DNA of 64,000 nucleotides from CAYUVH01 sp964448135 (GTDB lineage: Bacteria > Verrucomicrobiota > Verrucomicrobiia > Limisphaerales > UBA8199): positions 77,346 to 141,345 of the forward strand of contig CAYUVH010000052.1 in the NCBI GenBank assembly GCA_964448135.1, written 5' to 3'. Positions within the stretch are counted from its first letter, which is position 1, and each line of letters begins with the position of its first letter. Positions 19,794 through 27,166 of this stretch are shown here, in pieces. Both the position numbers and the translations under genes were made by a program. The notes beneath the pieces are model-generated. The model was not told the origin of the DNA and did not search any database. It saw only the letters and a program-made list of their open reading frames with translations.

Positions 19794-21227
19794 CTAGATT
19801 TCGACGGTCTGTCCCGGGATCGGCGCCGCGTAATGTCCATTCGCATCTGACTGCGCGGGTGCCGGGCTATCCGCCGTCAGGCTGTCTATGTTCTTGCAGA
19901 ACATGAAATCAGACGCCATCGCCTGGTCCCACGTGACGATCTGGCCGGTGTGCACCGCCGCGCGGCCCATGATGGCGCCGAGATTCGAGAGCGCGGCGCG
20001 CTTCGTTTCGTTGTGCGGCTTGTCGTTGCGGATCGCGCTGAGCAACACATCCCATTCGGCCTGCCAGGGATTGACCATTTCCTTCGGCGCGCGCCAGGCG
20101 ATATCGGACGACTTCACGCCGGAGAATTCCGCGCGCTTGTCCTTGAAGATCATCGAAGTGGGCGCATGGATGTTGCCGGAGAATTTTCCCGAGCACTTCG
20201 AGCCCTGGACGTAGGTGCCGAAGTCATTGAAGCATTTCGGCATGTAACGTCCCGTGACCATCGCGCGCGAGCCGTCGGCAAAAGCGAATTCGACAGAGTA
20301 GGTATCGAAACTCTGACCGGCATCCTGGCTCCCGGGCCGCCGTCCGCCCACGCCGTGCGCGGACACCGGCCACGCGTCCTTGATCCAGAAACACTCATCC
20401 ATCTGGTGAATCATCAACTCAATGAACAACCCGCCGGAGGCCCACATAAACTGGTACGGCCGTCCCGACGTCAGCTGCCAAAGCACCTCGCTTTCGCCGC
20501 TCCCCTTCGGAAACGGCGGCAACCCGTAGCCCGAGTCCATCCGATAGGCCCGGATCAATTCGATATCGCCCATTTTGCCCGCTCGGATTTGCTCGATCAT
20601 CGCCTGCCGCGCGCTGGAATGCCGACACATCAGCCCTGCCGCCACCTTGAGATTCTTTTTCTCGGCCGCTTCGCCGGCTTTCAGGATGCGCTTGATGCCG
20701 CCCGGGTCAGCCGCGAATTCCTTCTCCATAAAAACATTGATGCCCTTCTCGATCGCATACTCCATGTGCGGCGCACGAAAGCCGCAGTGGGTGCAGAGCA
20801 TCGCCACGTCGCCCGGTTTCAATGAATCGATCGCGTGCTTGTAGGCGTCGAACCCCACAAAGCGCCGTTCCTTTGGCACGTCCATGTACTGCCCCAACTG
20901 CTCGTTCAAGGCCGTGTAGGACGAGTCGATCTTTTCCTGCCGCAAATCGGCCATCGCCACCAATTTGATCGGCCCGCCCGCTCCCGAACCCGCCGCCCGC
21001 TCCGTGCCGCCGTTATCGCCGAGCACGAGTCCGCCGGCCGACATCGCATTCGCCACGGCGCCCGTGCCGCGTCCGCCGCAACCGATCAGCGCGAGTTGAA
21101 TCGTGTCACTGCCGGCCGCATGCACATGAGGAAGTGCGACACCCGCCAACGCCGAAGCGGCGGCGATGCGGCTGGTTTGTTTAATGAACTCGCGACGGGA
21201 AGTAGTGCTCGGGGGTGTGGTTTCCAT
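19794..21227 (-). CDS. Tat-exported Gfo/Idh/MocA family oxidoreductase
   Basis: A 477-aa protein from the ATG at 21227. It has a twin-arginine signal (RREFIKQTSRIAAASALAGV at 11-30) and an NAD(P)-binding Rossmann motif LIGCGGRGTGA at about 47-57. The middle has the EKEFAADPGG segment, equivalent to the EKP motif, and LMCRHSSARQ. The C-terminal half (DRIWECFW-like MHQMDECFWIKDAWP, GRYMPKCFNDFGTYVQG) is the Gfo/Idh-type sheet domain seen in the many secreted paralogues of Verrucomicrobiota and Planctomycetota. It may oxidise or isomerise a sugar in the periplasm. It lies 33 bases upstream of the MFS gene. Confidence 0.88.
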   Translation of the reverse strand: METTPPSTTSRREFIKQTSRIAAASALAGVALPHVHAAGSDTIQLALIGCGGRGTGAVANAMSAGGLVLGDNGGTERAAGSGAGGPIKLVAMADLRQEKIDSSYTALNEQLGQYMDVPKERRFVGFDAYKHAIDSLKPGDVAMLCTHCGFRAPHMEYAIEKGINVFMEKEFAADPGGIKRILKAGEAAEKKNLKVAAGLMCRHSSARQAMIEQIRAGKMGDIELIRAYRMDSGYGLPPFPKGSGESEVLWQLTSGRPYQFMWASGGLFIELMIHQMDECFWIKDAWPVSAHGVGGRRPGSQDAGQSFDTYSVEFAFADGSRAMVTGRYMPKCFNDFGTYVQGSKCSGKFSGNIHAPTSMIFKDKRAEFSGVKSSDIAWRAPKEMVNPWQAEWDVLLSAIRNDKPHNETKRAALSNLGAIMGRAAVHTGQIVTWDQAMASDFMFCKNIDSLTADSPAPAQSDANGHYAAPIPGQTVEI

Positions 21228-21271
21228 AAATCGGTCTGTATGTATGGGAGGTTTGGCGGATTGATATAGCC

Positions 21272-22747
21272 TCAATCCTCGCTGGCGGCACCTTTTTTCT
21301 TTTTCCTGCCTTTCTTCTCGGACGCGACCGGCTGCTGGTCCGTGTTCTTGGTGGGCATCGGCGCCTTCATTTCCGTCCGCCAGGCCACCATGCGATCGTG
21401 CAACTCCTTCGTCTTGTCCGGCATTTTTGCGGCCAGATTGTTCGTTTCGCTGATGTCCTGTTTGAGGTTGTAGAGCTCCAGCTTTCCGTCCTCGAAGAAC
21501 TCGAGCAGTTTCCAATCACCCGAGCGAATCGCGCCCACGGGCGTCGTGCGCCAGGAGCCTACTCCCGCGCCAAGATAACCGGGGAAATGCCAGTACATCG
21601 TGTCGCGGGCCAACTGAGTCTTGCATCCGCTCGTCAACACATCGAGATAGCTCACCCCATCCAGCGGATAATCCTTTGGCTTGGGAATTCCCGCCACCGC
21701 CAGCAAGGTCGGATACAAATCCACGCCACAGATCGGCTGGCTGCAAGTGACGCCTGCGGGAATCTTGCCCGGCCACCGGAAGATATACGGCTCGCGAATG
21801 CCGCCCTCGTAGAGCATGCCTTTGCCGCCGCGCAGCGGCGCGTTGTCGGTCACATCGCCGGCCTGTTTCACGCCTTCGCGCACATAGCCGCCCACGCCGC
21901 CGTTGTCGCTCGAAAAAATCACCAGCGTGTTGTCCTCGAGCTTCAGTTCCTTCAACTTCGCCAGCACGCGGCCCACGCTTTCATCGACGCTCGCGATCAT
22001 GCCGGCATAAGTCGGGTCGTGATGCCCGCCCACGGGAGGCTTGCCCTTGAACTTCGCGATCATCTCCGGCTTCGCCTGGTGCGGGGCGTGCACCGCAAAG
22101 TGAGGCAGATAGACAAAGAACGGACCGTCCTTGTGACGTTGGATGAAGTCCACCGCCTTGTCCGTCAGAAAGTCCGCGAGGTATTCGCCCTTCGGATATT
22201 CCACGGGCGGATGGGTGACAAAATCGAAATGCACACCGCTGCTGACGATCGCCTCGTCGAACCCGCGCTTGCCGGGATGAAAATCGCCGTCCTCACCCAG
22301 GTGCCACTTGCCGAACATCGCCGTCGCATAGCCCGCGTCCTTCAGCCGTTTCGCGATGATTACCTTTTCCAAGGGCAGCTTCGTCACGTTGTCCACCGGC
22401 TTGAGCGGCCGACTCTGCCAGTCAAATCGGTTGATGCCGCCCACCGTATAAATCCCCGTCCGCGGCATATATTGCCCGCTCATCATGGCCGCGCGCGACG
22501 GTTGGCAGTTCGGCGCGCAGGCATACCCATCCGTGAACCGCATTCCCTCCTTCGCCATCCGGTCCAGATTGGGCGTTTGGTAGTAGCCACTGCCGTAACA
22601 GGCGAGGTCGGTGTAGCCGAGGTCGTCGGCGAGGATGAAGACGATGTTCGGCCGCTGGTCGGCGCCGGAAACGAAAGCCGCGCTTATCAGGCAAACGAGG
22701 CAGGTCAGGACCAGTCGAAACGAGTTTTTGGCAGCGATTAATTTCAT
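21272..22747 (-). CDS. Secreted sulfatase (arylsulfatase family S1)
   Basis: A 491-aa type I sulfatase with a signal peptide (FRLVLTCLVCLISAAFVSG). NIVFILADDLGYTDLACYG carries the calcium-binding Asp pair. The formylglycine motif is CQPSRAAMMSG with the modified Cys at 81, so it needs a formylglycine-generating enzyme, which is not in the window. Further site residues lie in MFGKWHLGEDGDFHPGKRG and FSSDNGGVGG. The end is a lysine-rich tail (EKKGRKKKKG), unusual and of unknown role. It removes sulfate from sulfated glycans, probably in the periplasm. The neighbours support use of complex polysaccharides. Confidence 0.95.
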   Translation of the reverse strand: MKLIAAKNSFRLVLTCLVCLISAAFVSGADQRPNIVFILADDLGYTDLACYGSGYYQTPNLDRMAKEGMRFTDGYACAPNCQPSRAAMMSGQYMPRTGIYTVGGINRFDWQSRPLKPVDNVTKLPLEKVIIAKRLKDAGYATAMFGKWHLGEDGDFHPGKRGFDEAIVSSGVHFDFVTHPPVEYPKGEYLADFLTDKAVDFIQRHKDGPFFVYLPHFAVHAPHQAKPEMIAKFKGKPPVGGHHDPTYAGMIASVDESVGRVLAKLKELKLEDNTLVIFSSDNGGVGGYVREGVKQAGDVTDNAPLRGGKGMLYEGGIREPYIFRWPGKIPAGVTCSQPICGVDLYPTLLAVAGIPKPKDYPLDGVSYLDVLTSGCKTQLARDTMYWHFPGYLGAGVGSWRTTPVGAIRSGDWKLLEFFEDGKLELYNLKQDISETNNLAAKMPDKTKELHDRMVAWRTEMKAPMPTKNTDQQPVASEKKGRKKKKGAASED

Positions 22748-22915
22748 GAGGTTTCAGGCGGCGGTTTTCACCGCTCAACAAGGCGGGCCCGCTTAGTGTC
22801 CCTAAAGAGACGGGTTTGGTAGGCGCGAGGTATCAAATGCTGGCGTTATTTCGAATTTTCCTCCGCTTTTTAACATCTCCATCCCCTCCCACAATACCCG
22901 CAAACAGGGGGTGCA

Positions 22916-23344
22916 CTAGTCCCACCAAATGCCGATGGGTTTCATGCCGGGTGGGACCGCGTAAGGTTCCCGGCGCACGTGATCGGTCCAGCCGTCGAAG
23001 ATATCATCGGCGTGGAAACGTTCCCCGAGCCAGGTTTTGACTTCGGAAATCGGGGCGCTGGTTATGATCCAGACTGTGTCGGTCGAAGGCCATTCGTCGG
23101 GCGTTTCATGCTGGCATAATTCGACTCGCACATCCGACACTTCCGGACGGCTTCGTATCCGCTTGAAAACTTCGAAGAACTCGCTCGGGGCGGGCTGATC
23201 CGGATAGAAGTTGTAGCCGATGGAGCCATGGTCGTCGTTGCCCTCGAAAAACTCTTCGAGGCTTACGAGGGGCCGTGGAGTTGCGAGATCAGCGAGATCG
23301 CCGGCCCGGGCAATGCGTTCCTGTAATCGTTCAAGTGGTGTCAT
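22916..23344 (-). CDS. Hypothetical acidic protein
   Basis: A 142-aa, soluble, acidic protein that I do not recognise. It starts MTPLERLQERIARAGDL, contains SLEEFFEGNDDHGSIGYN and ends with a Trp pair (PIGIWWD). There is no signal peptide or membrane segment. The many charged and aromatic residues and the lack of partners recall small immunity-like or SMI1-type proteins, but I see no family motif. It stands alone between the sulfatase and the glycosidase. Confidence 0.6.
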   Translation of the reverse strand: MTPLERLQERIARAGDLADLATPRPLVSLEEFFEGNDDHGSIGYNFYPDQPAPSEFFEVFKRIRSRPEVSDVRVELCQHETPDEWPSTDTVWIITSAPISEVKTWLGERFHADDIFDGWTDHVRREPYAVPPGMKPIGIWWD

Positions 23345-23385
23345 GAGTAATAGAGATTTCGTTCACGTGCGCGATTGACCTGCCT

Positions 23386-24783
23386 TCACTTCAAATCCTT
23401 CAAAATACTGTAAGGTAGCGCCACGGACGCGAGGTAAACCGGATTGCGCAGCGCTTCTTTGTTGGGGCCGAAAACTTCCCAAGGGGCGCCGTGACCCGGT
23501 CCTTTTCGAAAATCCTGCTCGCGAAGGTGTTTGATCATGTCGCCGAAGACTTGCAGCGCGAGCTCCTGGTCCTCCTGCCAGAGCACCTCGATCAACCAGC
23601 CGGAGGCGGTATGCCAGTAGCCGCCGTTTTGATACGTTCCCGAAGGCGAAAGCGATTTTTCCCAGGCAGTGGTCTTGCTGAAATCGCGATCGGTCGGCAC
23701 GTGTCTCACGGCGCCTTCAAAAACGATGGTCCGTTCTTTCACAGCCTTCACCACCGCCTCACGGGCGGCGGGGGCAGCGGCGCCGTCCATGACTCCGAGA
23801 CGCAGAGCGTAGAGGGTGCCCCACACATCGGGCTGGGCGCTCCGTTCGGTCGAGGCCAGGAGCCAGGCGCTCTTCGGGTCGGCAAACACCGTGGCGACGT
23901 TTTCGCGAATCTGCTTTTGGATCGCCGAATATTCCGGCACGCCGCTTTTCCGCCCGAGCGCCGCGGCAAGATCGGCCAGTTCACCGGCCGCGCGATATCG
24001 CAGCAGCGACGCAAAGAGGAGTTTTCCCGTGTGCACCTCCGCGTCGCAAAAACCGAATCCGACCGCGCGATCCGCTTCCGTGGTTTGGGTCAGGCCGGTT
24101 TTGGGATCTACAGTGGGTGAATCAAAGGCCTTCACCAGGCGGTCGTATACCTTCATCCCATTGACTTCCTCCTGCAAAAATGCCGTGTCCTTCGTCTGGT
24201 TCCACAGCACCCAGGCGATATGCACCAATTCATAATGGTCATCAATCGGCGGCACACGCCCGCACGCCCCTGCGCCCTGATCGTTCCCCGACGAATACGT
24301 CCCCGGATACCAAACCGGCTTGCCATCGTAGTTGATATGATCCGGGATCGACCATGGCGGGACGTGCAACCCGTTCGCGAGCTCCAGATTGGTTGCCCCA
24401 TTTTGAATCCGGCAAATCAGCCGCAAGTGCTCCTGGATAGCCTTCGACGAGACCAATCCCGTATCCAGAGCCATCGAGAAATCCCGCACCCAAAACGCCG
24501 TGTAAGTGTCCTTGCCCGGAGTGATGAGCGCAAACCCGAACGAGTTCGTGATCGGCCACTTCCCCCCGCCGTTCGAGCCTGGGGCAACTGTCGAAGCCGC
24601 GAGCACGTCGTGCGTCATGCCCTTCAAAAACTCCATGTCCGCGACCGGCAACCCGGCCGCCTGCGCCGAAACCAGGAAGGCGCCCATCAGCAAGATGAGA
24701 AAGACGGACCCAAGGTTGGCCCGCAAGAAGGTTGCGGGCCAACCTTGGGCTGGAGGACGCAATCCCTTTGGGATTGAAGACAT
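23386..24783 (-). CDS. Secreted six-hairpin (alpha/alpha-barrel) glycosidase-like protein
   Basis: The mature part reads as a six-hairpin glycosidase: YTAFWVRDFSMALDTG with the conserved WxRD, LKLI-type helices, IDDHYELVHIAWVLWNQ, SLSPSGTYQNGGYWHTASGW, GPGHGAPWEVFGPN. A signal-type hydrophobic stretch (GSVFLILLMGAFLVSAQA) precedes it. Start is uncertain. The ATG at 24783 is used here, but the open frame continues to 24999 through repeat-derived DNA, and the in-frame TTG at 24726 lies inside a palindrome. Between 24783 and 24726 the coding text is the repeat itself. Substrate unknown; a glycan-degrading role fits the sulfatase and sialidase neighbours. Confidence 0.8.
   Translation of the reverse strand: MSSIPKGLRPPAQGWPATFLRANLGSVFLILLMGAFLVSAQAAGLPVADMEFLKGMTHDVLAASTVAPGSNGGGKWPITNSFGFALITPGKDTYTAFWVRDFSMALDTGLVSSKAIQEHLRLICRIQNGATNLELANGLHVPPWSIPDHINYDGKPVWYPGTYSSGNDQGAGACGRVPPIDDHYELVHIAWVLWNQTKDTAFLQEEVNGMKVYDRLVKAFDSPTVDPKTGLTQTTEADRAVGFGFCDAEVHTGKLLFASLLRYRAAGELADLAAALGRKSGVPEYSAIQKQIRENVATVFADPKSAWLLASTERSAQPDVWGTLYALRLGVMDGAAAPAAREAVVKAVKERTIVFEGAVRHVPTDRDFSKTTAWEKSLSPSGTYQNGGYWHTASGWLIEVLWQEDQELALQVFGDMIKHLREQDFRKGPGHGAPWEVFGPNKEALRNPVYLASVALPYSILKDLK
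24709..24749. repeat. Perfect 18-bp palindrome within the glycosidase 5' end
   Basis: CCCAAGGTTGGCCCGCAA (24709-24726) and its exact complement TTGCGGGCCAACCTTGGG (24732-24749) are separated by GAAGG. In an RNA this would form a very stable hairpin. It overlaps the region encoding the glycosidase signal peptide and is followed (minus strand upstream) by further repeat-like sequence rich in CCCAAAGGGATT. Confidence 0.85.
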
Positions 24784-24905
24784 ATCCCGGAAGACAGGAA
24801 TACGCACCGGGACGGCGGATAAACTCGCAGCCCCAAAAGGGTCCGGGGCCGCGCCACGGAGGGGAAGTTCATGGGGAGGAAGGGAAATGGGGCCCCTTTT
24901 ATACT

Positions 24906-24930
24906 TTGACATACCTTGACATACCTTGAC
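24906..24930 (+). repeat. 10-bp tandem repeat TTGACATACC
   Basis: TTGAC-ATACC-TTGAC-ATACC-TTGAC at 24906-24930: two and a half copies of a ten-base unit. TTGACA resembles a -35 box but no matching -10 element follows, so I record it only as a tandem repeat. It lies within the open frame upstream of the glycosidase start. Confidence 0.6.
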
Positions 24931-25000
24931 GGGGATACGCCGGGTTTCGCCGAGGGAACGGCCGGCAGCCACTGATTTGGCACGGGGTTCCGGGTTCATG

Positions 25001-25044
25001 AGGATTTGGGAGGATTAGGAGTAGGATTAAGATTAGGATTAGGA
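25001..25044 (-). repeat. Degenerate hexamer run (AATCNT)n, site 2
   Basis: On the minus strand the units read CCTCCT, AATCCT, AATCTT, AATCCT, ACTCCT, AATCCT, then CCC and AAATCCT, ending two bases before a possible ATG at 24999. On the plus strand this looks like a run of GGATTAGGA. Confidence 0.75.
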
Positions 25045-25064
25045 GGGGACCCCCATACCCCCTC

Positions 25065-25220
25065 CAACGACCTGCAACATGCAACAAACCGCATAAACAT
25101 TGGTCGAAAGTGAGTTCCAGGGTGCAACACAAGGTGCAACAAGGGTGCAACAGATATAGAATAGCCTATTAACATTGGCTGAAATCGCGGTGGGAGTTGC
25201 AACAAGGCTGAATTCATTGG
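25065..25220 (-). repeat. CCAATGTTTA/TTGTTGCA element, copy 2
   Basis: Minus-strand boxes CCAATGAATT (25220), CCAATGTTAA (25178) and CCAATGTTTATGCGG (25103) are spaced 42 and 75 bases apart, with TTGTTGCA words between, ending TTTGTTGCATGTTGCA. The last ~60 bases match copy 1 (13382-13537) closely. It is followed, in the same direction, by the hexamer run and the glycosidase gene. Confidence 0.75.
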
Positions 25221-25415
25221 TCGGAATGTGTTTTGATTTGAGGAGAGAAGAGAGGGCGCGATGATTTTCCATTCTTCGTCGGTTACAATGAAATAGTCCT
25301 TCCGGTTTCACTTCTCGTTGGCAGCCAAATCTCCCTCCTCCGGAATCAGGATTGCACGGTTGGGATGGGAGTCAAGGAGGACCTGCCAGGCGTTGATCTT
25401 TCGTTCATTCACGCT
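25221..25415. other. Intergenic stretch downstream of the sialidase gene
   Basis: About 195 bases with no supported gene; short frames here have no recognisable family features. I see no clear terminator or promoter. Confidence 0.4.
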
Positions 25416-26597
25416 TCATCTTTCCGCCTGAAACTCTCCCTGAAACGCCCGATGGCCATGCGCCGAATAATCCTGCACGGTCACCAATAGACGGCCATCG
25501 GCGAGGACCAAGACTCCCGGTGCATAAGTATGATGTGTTCCGGCGAAGATGGTCTGCGCCGGGGAGGTCCACGATGTGCCCTCATCCAGACTCACAATGC
25601 ACTTCACATCGGTGTTCAGCGACCACGCCGGCGTGCCGGGTTTGGTCAGCGTGGGAAAATTGTCGTCCGTGGCAAAAACACAAATCAACGCACCGCTTTC
25701 CATCCGCGCAATGGCAGGCGACACGGCCAGATGCTCCGGATGTTCCGTTTGAAACACAATGTCCCGCTCGCGCTCCCGCCAACCCCACGTCTTCCCGCCA
25801 TCATCGCTCGTCACCATCCGCAGGCAATTGGCATGCGGCTTGGGGGTCAGCACACTCTCAAACACGCACAGGAGTTTTCCGGAAGGCAATTCCGCCACGC
25901 CCGGCATCCCGTCGCGCGACAGGTGCGCGGGGTCGTGGGCGCGGGCCACGGTGACAGGATTTACCCAACTTTTGGCAGCCTCGTCCCATGTCTTCATCGT
26001 GATCCATTGATGGCGGCTGAAGCCTTCGCGGTGCGGGGTATCCTCGTCGTCGAAGTAACATTGGATTGTCCCGTCGTGCTTGCGCAGAAGGAAGCTGGAC
26101 CACAGGCCGCGCAAGGCCTTGGGCTCGTCAGTAACATTTCGCTTCGATTCGGCCACCAAGGAATGGGGCGACCATGTTTGGCCGGCATCATGGCTCACGG
26201 CAATTCGGATGGTGTAGTGCCTGTCACCGGCGGGGTCCTCGCGGAGAGAATTGTCGCGGTAGCTGTACCAAATGCTGCCATCCGGCAACGCCAGCAGATC
26301 GCCGTCGCCCAAGTCCCGAGCGCCCCGAGCGGGCACGATCACGGGCAGAGTTTCCCAATTGGTTCCGCCGTTTCCACTGCGAGAGCATACCACCTCCGAT
26401 TCGTCGCCGCGCCAGCGGGTCCGGGTCGCCAGAATCTCGCCGGAGGCCAGTTGCACCGCGCCTTTTCCGCCGCCGGCGCGGTCGGTCAATTCAGTCCACG
26501 AAATCGTCGGGGATTCAGCCGGTGTGAGCCCGCGGTGAAGCTCTCCTTTGGCCGGCCCGGTCGCGCAGGAGAATTGCGCGACGCAACACAACGCCAA
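25416..26597 (-). CDS. Sialidase-like BNR-repeat glycosidase
   Basis: About 393 aa, a six-bladed beta-propeller with several Asp boxes: SRSGNGGTNWET, SHDAGQTWSP, TSDDGGKTWGW and SLDEGTSWTS. There is also GSIWYSYRDNS and FYFD-type QCYFDDED segments. Exo-alpha-sialidases release terminal sialic acid, and the sialate O-acetylesterase 5 kb away fits such use, but related BNR proteins have other substrates. The N-terminus is hydrophobic (CVAQFSCATG), suggesting export. Start uncertain: TTG at 26597 is given, CTG at 26636 is an alternative, and the nearby ATG at 26622 is out of frame, so a small frameshift cannot be excluded. Confidence 0.82.
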   Translation of the reverse strand: MALCCVAQFSCATGPAKGELHRGLTPAESPTISWTELTDRAGGGKGAVQLASGEILATRTRWRGDESEVVCSRSGNGGTNWETLPVIVPARGARDLGDGDLLALPDGSIWYSYRDNSLREDPAGDRHYTIRIAVSHDAGQTWSPHSLVAESKRNVTDEPKALRGLWSSFLLRKHDGTIQCYFDDEDTPHREGFSRHQWITMKTWDEAAKSWVNPVTVARAHDPAHLSRDGMPGVAELPSGKLLCVFESVLTPKPHANCLRMVTSDDGGKTWGWRERERDIVFQTEHPEHLAVSPAIARMESGALICVFATDDNFPTLTKPGTPAWSLNTDVKCIVSLDEGTSWTSPAQTIFAGTHHTYAPGVLVLADGRLLVTVQDYSAHGHRAFQGEFQAER

Positions 26598-26638
26598 CAG
26601 AGCCAGGCCAGCGCAGTGGCATGATTTAGGGTTCAGTA

Positions 26639-26977
26639 TCAGGAGACGGGCGCGCTCCCACCCTGATACTGCGCATCGCCAAAGCCGAGTATCGGATAAA
26701 AGATGAAGCCCAGCAGGCCAAGGCCGACGCCAAAAAGTTCGCTCTTTCCGAAATTCCTGGCCACGGCAAGGCCGACGAGGATTGCCATAATCACATTAAC
26801 CAGCGGGATGAAGAACAGGATGATCCACCAGAGTGGCTTGCCGGCAATTTCCAGCAGGACGATCCCGTTATAGATGGGGATGATGGCCGCCCATCCGGGT
26901 TTGCCTGCCTTGGTAAAGACCTTCCAGAATCCGGCGATGATGGCGATGAAGATTGCGAGGAATATTAATCGGCTCAT
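26639..26977 (-). CDS. DUF5684-like small membrane protein
   Basis: A 112-aa protein with about four short hydrophobic stretches: SRLIFLAIFIAIIAGFWKVF, GKPGWAAIIPIYNGIVLLEI, GKPLWWIILFFIPLVNVIMA and GVGLGLLGFIFYPILGF. The KPGWAAIIPIYN...LEIAGKPLWW pattern is that of the DUF5684 (signal peptidase I-like, function unknown) membrane proteins, which often end GDAQYQG as here. It ends 41 bases before the given sialidase start and may be its operon partner. Confidence 0.78.
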   Translation of the reverse strand: MSRLIFLAIFIAIIAGFWKVFTKAGKPGWAAIIPIYNGIVLLEIAGKPLWWIILFFIPLVNVIMAILVGLAVARNFGKSELFGVGLGLLGFIFYPILGFGDAQYQGGSAPVS

Positions 26978-27166
26978 AGGTCGTTTTTTACTTCAAGGGT
27001 TGAACGCAAAATACCGGCAGCGTGCGAAGAGGTTGCAAACTCGGTTTGCGCGGGTTTCACAATGGCAGAAATGGACCCAAACTGCGGGCAGGTCAAGTAT
27101 TTACGAACCCTGGCGGGTTTGGTGGTGTTATCATGCCGGGCGGTCGGAAGGCAGGGGAAAAGCGAG

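Noticed and set aside
25001..25044. Telomere-like GGATTAGGA run
   Set aside because: It is short, degenerate and internal to the window, so a telomere or integrative-element end is not supported.
25039..25311. 90-codon minus-strand frame resembling a frame at 13335-13616
   Set aside because: The likeness (NVYAVCCML) comes from the shared DNA repeat; the rest is not alike and there is no RBS.
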